Positions 60,330-64,000 of a stretch of DNA of 64,000 nt are shown here, piece by piece. A model generated the notes under the pieces. It worked only from the letters and a program-made list of their open reading frames with translations. It ran no database searches and was not told the origin of the DNA. Origin of the DNA: Bolinopsis microptera (lineage: Eukaryota; Ctenophora; Tentaculata; Lobata; Bolinopsidae); the NCBI RefSeq assembly GCF_026151205.1, contig NC_087074.1:6882001-6946000 (forward strand), written 5' to 3'. The position numbers and the translations under genes are program-made. Position 1 is the first letter of the stretch. Each line of letters starts with the position of its first letter.

Positions 60330-62430
60330 GAGGGCACTAAAAATTCAGCCAATCAATAAACTTGGTCTTTTCCAAGAAAACAACAATGACCTTCTTGCAA
60401 GTAGATTGATCCCTTTAGATAAGCGACCAGGAGTCAGACCTATCGGCATTGGTGAAGTTTTGCGACGTATCATGACAAAAACTGTAACAAGAACCATCAA
60501 AGAACACATTAAGGAAGCAAGTGGGTCTCTTCAAACTTGTAGTGGCATTGAGTCAGGCATAGAGGCTGCAGTTCACTCAATGGCCGAGAACTTTGCCAAC
60601 GAAAACAGCCAAGGCCTTCTCCTAGTTGATGCATCAAATGCGTTCAACAGTTTACACCGAGAGCAGGCCCTAGATACTGTTGCAACAACCTGCCCTGTGT
60701 TTCACCAATTTCTCAAAAACACCTATCAAGCAAGGACAAAGCTCTTTATTTCAGGGTCAAAGTCAGGGGAGTTCATCTGGGGTGAAGAAGGAAACACTCA
60801 AGGAGATGTTGCAGCAATGCAATTTTACTCCATAGCCACTAGACCTATAATAAATGATCTCAGAGCTTATGCAGAAGCAACCATGGTGTGGTACGCTGAT
60901 GACAGCTCCGCATGTGGAAGCTTCATCCAACTTCTTCAGTGGTGGAATAGACTCTGTGACATCGGCCCGGGATATGGGTACTACCCCAACGCTAAAAAGA
61001 CCATTCTAATTGTCAAGAATCCCGAAGACCAAACTGAAGCAGAGACTCTATTTGGGCATCTTGGTGTTAAGATCACGACATCTGGAGAACGTCACCTTGG
61101 TGCTGTGGTAGGCTCAAAGAAATACAGGGAAGATTACATCAAAGAAAAAGTTGAGAAATGGATAACAGATACTGAGCAACTTGCTGATATTGCATCTGAA
61201 GAACCACAGCTGGCTTATTCAGCTTTCACCAAAGGAGTATGCCACCGATGGAGGTTCTTCATGAGGACAATACCTGATATTGCTGAGTACTTTGCCCCAC
61301 TGGAGAGCAAGATCATGCATGTACTCATTCCAGCCTTCCTTGGTCGCCCAGTCAGCCAGCACGAGAGAGATATCCTCGAACTTCCTGTTCGATGTGGAGG
61401 GCTAGGCATCATCAATCCTGTCCGGATAACAACCCGTGAATATGTTTACTCAGTAGCAGTAACTAAAGACCTTGTGAGTTTGATCAACCAACAAGACCAG
61501 GATATCACCAAGCTGGATCTGGGCAAGATAAAAGAAAAGAAAGAAGAACTGAGGAAACAGAAAGAGGAGTTTCTCTCCCAAAGGTTCAAGGTGCTCTATA
61601 ATGAGTCAGATCATCAACTTAAGAACCACCTAGACCAAGCAAGAGAGAAGGGAGCCTCAACATGGCTCTCAACACTACCACTGAAGGACCTCAACTATGT
61701 TCTGAACAGGCAGGAGTTCCAAGACAGCATACGCCTACGTTATGGTTGGAAGATCCAAGGAGTGCCCTCTAAATGTGCCTGTGGAAATGTAAACAGTATC
61801 TACCACGCCCTTGACTGTAAACTAGGTGGATACGTTTCCATGCGCCACAATGCCATAAGAGACACTGCTGCTTTCTTCCTCCGAGAAGCAAAGTGTAAAG
61901 ACGTAAGGATAGAACCAGCACTCCTGACAGTCCAACCAAGCTCATTCTCAAGGAAGACCAACACCCAGGATGAAGCCCGTCTTGATGTAGCAGCTGTCGG
62001 ATTGTATGCACCTTTCGAAAGAACATTCTATGACATCAGGGTCACACATCCCAACTGTGACACAAATACATTTAAGCCACTAGATAAGATCTATAGAGAT
62101 CATGAGAAAGAAAAGAAAGATTTGTATGAAGAGAGAGTACTTCAGTCGGAGAAGGGATCCTTTGTCCCTCTAGTCTTCACAACCTCCGGAGGTATGGGAC
62201 CGCTCTGCACAGTGTTTGTAGATCGTGTCTCTGAGATGATAGCTGACCACAAAAAAGAAGCCAAGAGCCAAGTCAAAAATCATATCAGAACACGATTCAG
62301 ATTTGATCTGTTAAGAAGTACACTCATTGCACTGAGGGGAATCAGAGGAAGGTCAACAGCCCAGCATCTTGAACTGCAAGACGTATCCTTCAACCTCATT
62401 CCCCAGAAGACGAGCTTTGAGGTCTCCTAG
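60330..62430 (+). CDS. REL-type LINE: reverse transcriptase with zinc knuckle and restriction-like endonuclease (5'-truncated)
   Basis: Open from about 60330, with no ATG at the natural place. The conserved block LLASRLIPLDKRPGVRPIG opens the RT. Motif A is LLVDASNAFNSLHRE, motif B is EEGNTQGDVAAM and motif C is VWYADDSSA. After the thumb a zinc knuckle (CACGNVNSIYHALDC, then MRHN) precedes the endonuclease motif ARLDVAAVG ... TFYDIRVTHPN, a PD-(D/E)XK-like fold as in R2-type elements. The end reads VPLVFTTSGGMGPLC. The stop is at 62428-62430. In this class the C-terminal endonuclease cuts DNA for target-primed reverse transcription. The N-terminal part is missing, but the next element in the window (63046 onward) shows what it would look like. 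Confidence 0.9.
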
Positions 62431-62499
62431 ATTTGTTTATGTAAATTTTGTAGATATTTTACTGTACTATTTTATATTGTATACAATTTTACGGACGAA

Positions 62500-62642
62500 A
62501 TGATCCCAGGGGGGACTCCCAACCCACCGCTTCGGCGGGTAGTTGATGCACCGATCACAAGCAAGAGCCACTTTGGTCAACTTGCTGTGAGGTGTCTCAG
62601 CTACATGGGTTGGGGGTCCCCCCTTTTTTTTTTTTTTTTTTT
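62500..62642 (+). mobile_element. Structured 3' end of the REL-type LINE ending in a T run
   Basis: ggggggactcccaaccca pairs with tgggttgggggtcccccc ~100 nt later. Inside is ccgcttcggcgg, a hairpin with a UUCG tetraloop (C-UUCG-G). A run of ~20 T follows. REL-type elements commonly carry 3' structures read by their own RT. A T tail rather than an A tail on the coding strand is odd; the segment could instead be a SINE inserted in reverse, its poly(A) lying on the minus strand. Confidence 0.6.
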
Positions 62643-62729
62643 TAGAAAACAACAATTTAAGAAAACAGCAATTTTATTTAGTATCAATTCAAGTAAATAA
62701 AAATATATTTTATATATAAATATATTTTT

Positions 62730-62968
62730 TCTTCCGGAGCGAGTCATTCCTTATTATTGGAACAAACTCCCCCAAGAACTTTCAAGAACTGCTCGACAGT
62801 TTTAAGCTTTAAAGTTAGATTGGAAGGATTTAAGAAAGAAATGATTTCTAAAAACAGTGTAAATGATTTTTATTTTTGGAATTTTTCGAATGAAGTTTTA
62901 GGTGTTGAGACTACTCCATCAGATCCCAAATTTGGGTCCACTACTGTTAAGGAGACTCGTATCCAGTA
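62730..62968 (+). pseudogene. Degenerate CR1-like LINE C-terminus
   Basis: cttccggagcgagtcattcc then attggaacaaactcccccaa encode a broken LPERVIPYYWNKLP, the same family as 51683-52141, with several frameshifts and stops. The last part (gatcccaaatttgggtccac) may already belong to the next element. Confidence 0.6.
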
Positions 62969-63045
62969 GGGGCTGACAGCGGTAAGCTTCAGTGTCTGCT
63001 GGTAACCGACTCGGCAACAGTAGTGGTTCCCATTTTTGGGTTGGA

Positions 63046-63939
63046 ATGCCTGACACAAGAAAAATGGACACTAGGTTCAAAGTAGGAAAGCAAACTGGAA
63101 AGAAAGCTGATATCTGTGGATTTTGTTCAAAGGAGGTAATATATGATTGTATTCAATGTGAAGGAAAATGTGGACGATGGTTCCATGCGGCATGTAGTGG
63201 ACTGTCAGAGTTGCAGTTTAAAGACCTAGCAGAAAATGAGGATTCTGAGTGGTCATGTCAAAGATGTGGCAAGGAGGAGAAGAGCAACGAAGACGAAGAC
63301 GAAAACCCCATAACTGAAGCTATCCGAAAGTTGAGGAGACAGGTCGAAGAAAGTGTACAACCATCTACTCCAATATCAAAGGACCCTCATATTGTGGAAG
63401 AAGAGGGAAAGGAGTGCTGTTTCCCAGGTTATGAAAATGTAAGGGATCCATCTCAATTGAAATTAGGATCATGGAATAGTTGGGAAGTTCTAACACAATG
63501 TGAGGGAATATATGGTGTTGTAGTCAAATGGAGAAGAAACATATTTCTGCTTCCCTCAGGGGCTGCAGGAAAAGCATTCATTGAGGAAATGACTAAAGTG
63601 GCCAACAATTTTTCAGCAGGCAGTACTATGGAATCAGTGACAATGCCCCTTTCGATGATAATGCCATCACTACTGTTGCAGAAACCCTCAAAGAGATCCA
63701 AAGCAAAGGAACACACTGAAGTGTTGAAGAGAAGGCTTGTTTTGTGGCAGGCAGGTAAGTTAGAAGAGTTGCTGCGAGAAGGACAGGAGATTCAGAGAAG
63801 AATGGGAAAGGGGAAACATGAACATGGCCATGTTGAGAGAGTCTTCACTCGACTTATGATGAAAGGTAAAGTCAGTGCAGCAATGAGGTGGATTGGCGAA
63901 AATGCCACCGGGATTCTTGAACCCACTCCAGATACATGA
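63046..63939 (+). CDS. REL-type LINE ORF1 with PHD finger
   Basis: 297 aa from the ATG at 63046 (MPDTRKMDT). Residues ~20-70 are a C4HC3 PHD finger: CGFCSKEVIYDCIQC, then CGRWFHAAC with the zinc-binding His, then WSCQRC. PHD fingers usually bind histone tails, so this ORF1 may steer the ribonucleoprotein to chromatin. The middle is acidic and the C-terminal half is mixed charged and helical, ending MRWIGENATGILEPTPDT. The stop TGA (63937-63939) overlaps the ATG of the next frame (63936-63938). Confidence 0.8.
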   Translation: MPDTRKMDTRFKVGKQTGKKADICGFCSKEVIYDCIQCEGKCGRWFHAACSGLSELQFKDLAENEDSEWSCQRCGKEEKSNEDEDENPITEAIRKLRRQVEESVQPSTPISKDPHIVEEEGKECCFPGYENVRDPSQLKLGSWNSWEVLTQCEGIYGVVVKWRRNIFLLPSGAAGKAFIEEMTKVANNFSAGSTMESVTMPLSMIMPSLLLQKPSKRSKAKEHTEVLKRRLVLWQAGKLEELLREGQEIQRRMGKGKHEHGHVERVFTRLMMKGKVSAAMRWIGENATGILEPTPDT

Positions 63940-64000
63940 TAAAAGTACTGAACGAGAAGCATCCCAAGGCATCACCTGCATCAAAGGGAAGCTGTCTGAG
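63936..64000 (+). CDS. REL-type LINE ORF2, N-terminal start (runs off the window)
   Basis: ATG at 63936 opens MIKVLNEKHPKASPAS, open to the window end. The (I)..VL.EKHP..SPAS pattern is the standard beginning of the RT polyprotein in this family, upstream of the LLASRLIPLDK block seen at 60380. The ATGA overlap with ORF1 suggests translation by termination-reinitiation. Confidence 0.7.
   Translation, partial: MIKVLNEKHPKASPASKGSCL

Overview
The window is nuclear DNA of an animal. Genes have GT-AG introns, reading frames sit in AT-rich DNA, and the mobile load is heavy: non-LTR retrotransposons, TIR elements, fold-back elements and minisatellites. The gene content (an LDLa-bearing GRL101-like receptor, an expanded orphan class A receptor family, R2-like REL-type and CR1-like LINEs) fits a cnidarian, perhaps a medusozoan. 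That assignment is inference; no species marker was seen.

The backbone is one very large gene on the minus strand, a CAMSAP/Patronin microtubule minus-end binding protein. About 31 exons run from 49442 down to the stop codon at 86-88. The CH domain lies at 49.4-47.7 kb, an acidic Ser/Glu linker at 47.5-45.8 kb, a Lys/Glu-rich coiled region at 45.2-37.8 kb, a CC1-like coiled coil at 23.1-16.4 kb, a second basic coiled coil at 3.5-2.3 kb and the CKK domain at 1.4-0.09 kb. Exons upstream of the first one found are not visible. One small exon between 37826 and 23135 seems to be missing from my model, because the phases disagree there.

The large CAMSAP introns hold other genes, nearly all on the plus strand: two tandem UDP-glycosyltransferases (11.8-16.1 kb), a type II phosphatidylinositol 4-kinase (20.4-21.9 kb), an A-B / A-B array of orphan rhodopsin-like receptors (25.6-36.4 kb; the second A is a fragment and the second B is frameshifted), and a four-exon receptor with LDLa repeats and a mucin-like stalk (40.3-44.7 kb). 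A small unrecognised minus-strand gene at 17.6-18.75 kb is split by a 53-bp minisatellite.

The introns also carry dated mobile insertions: a fold-back element with 0.6-kb inverted arms and a 10-bp AT satellite (5.6-9.9 kb), a 3.2-kb TIR element with a ~150-bp periodic motif (30.3-33.5 kb), an hAT-like 1.13-kb element with a perfect 8-bp target duplication (33.9-35.0 kb), and a 159-bp TA-flanked MITE (4.1 kb). Several have an empty-site paralogue inside the same window.

From about 49.5 kb to the end the window is mostly retrotransposon: fragments of CR1-like LINEs, a nearly intact 5'-truncated APE-type LINE (55.5-58.6 kb) that split an older GC-rich repeat, a 5'-truncated REL-type LINE (60.3-62.6 kb) with a structured 3' end, and the start of a second REL-type element (63.0 kb onward) with a PHD-finger ORF1 that overlaps ORF2 by ATGA.
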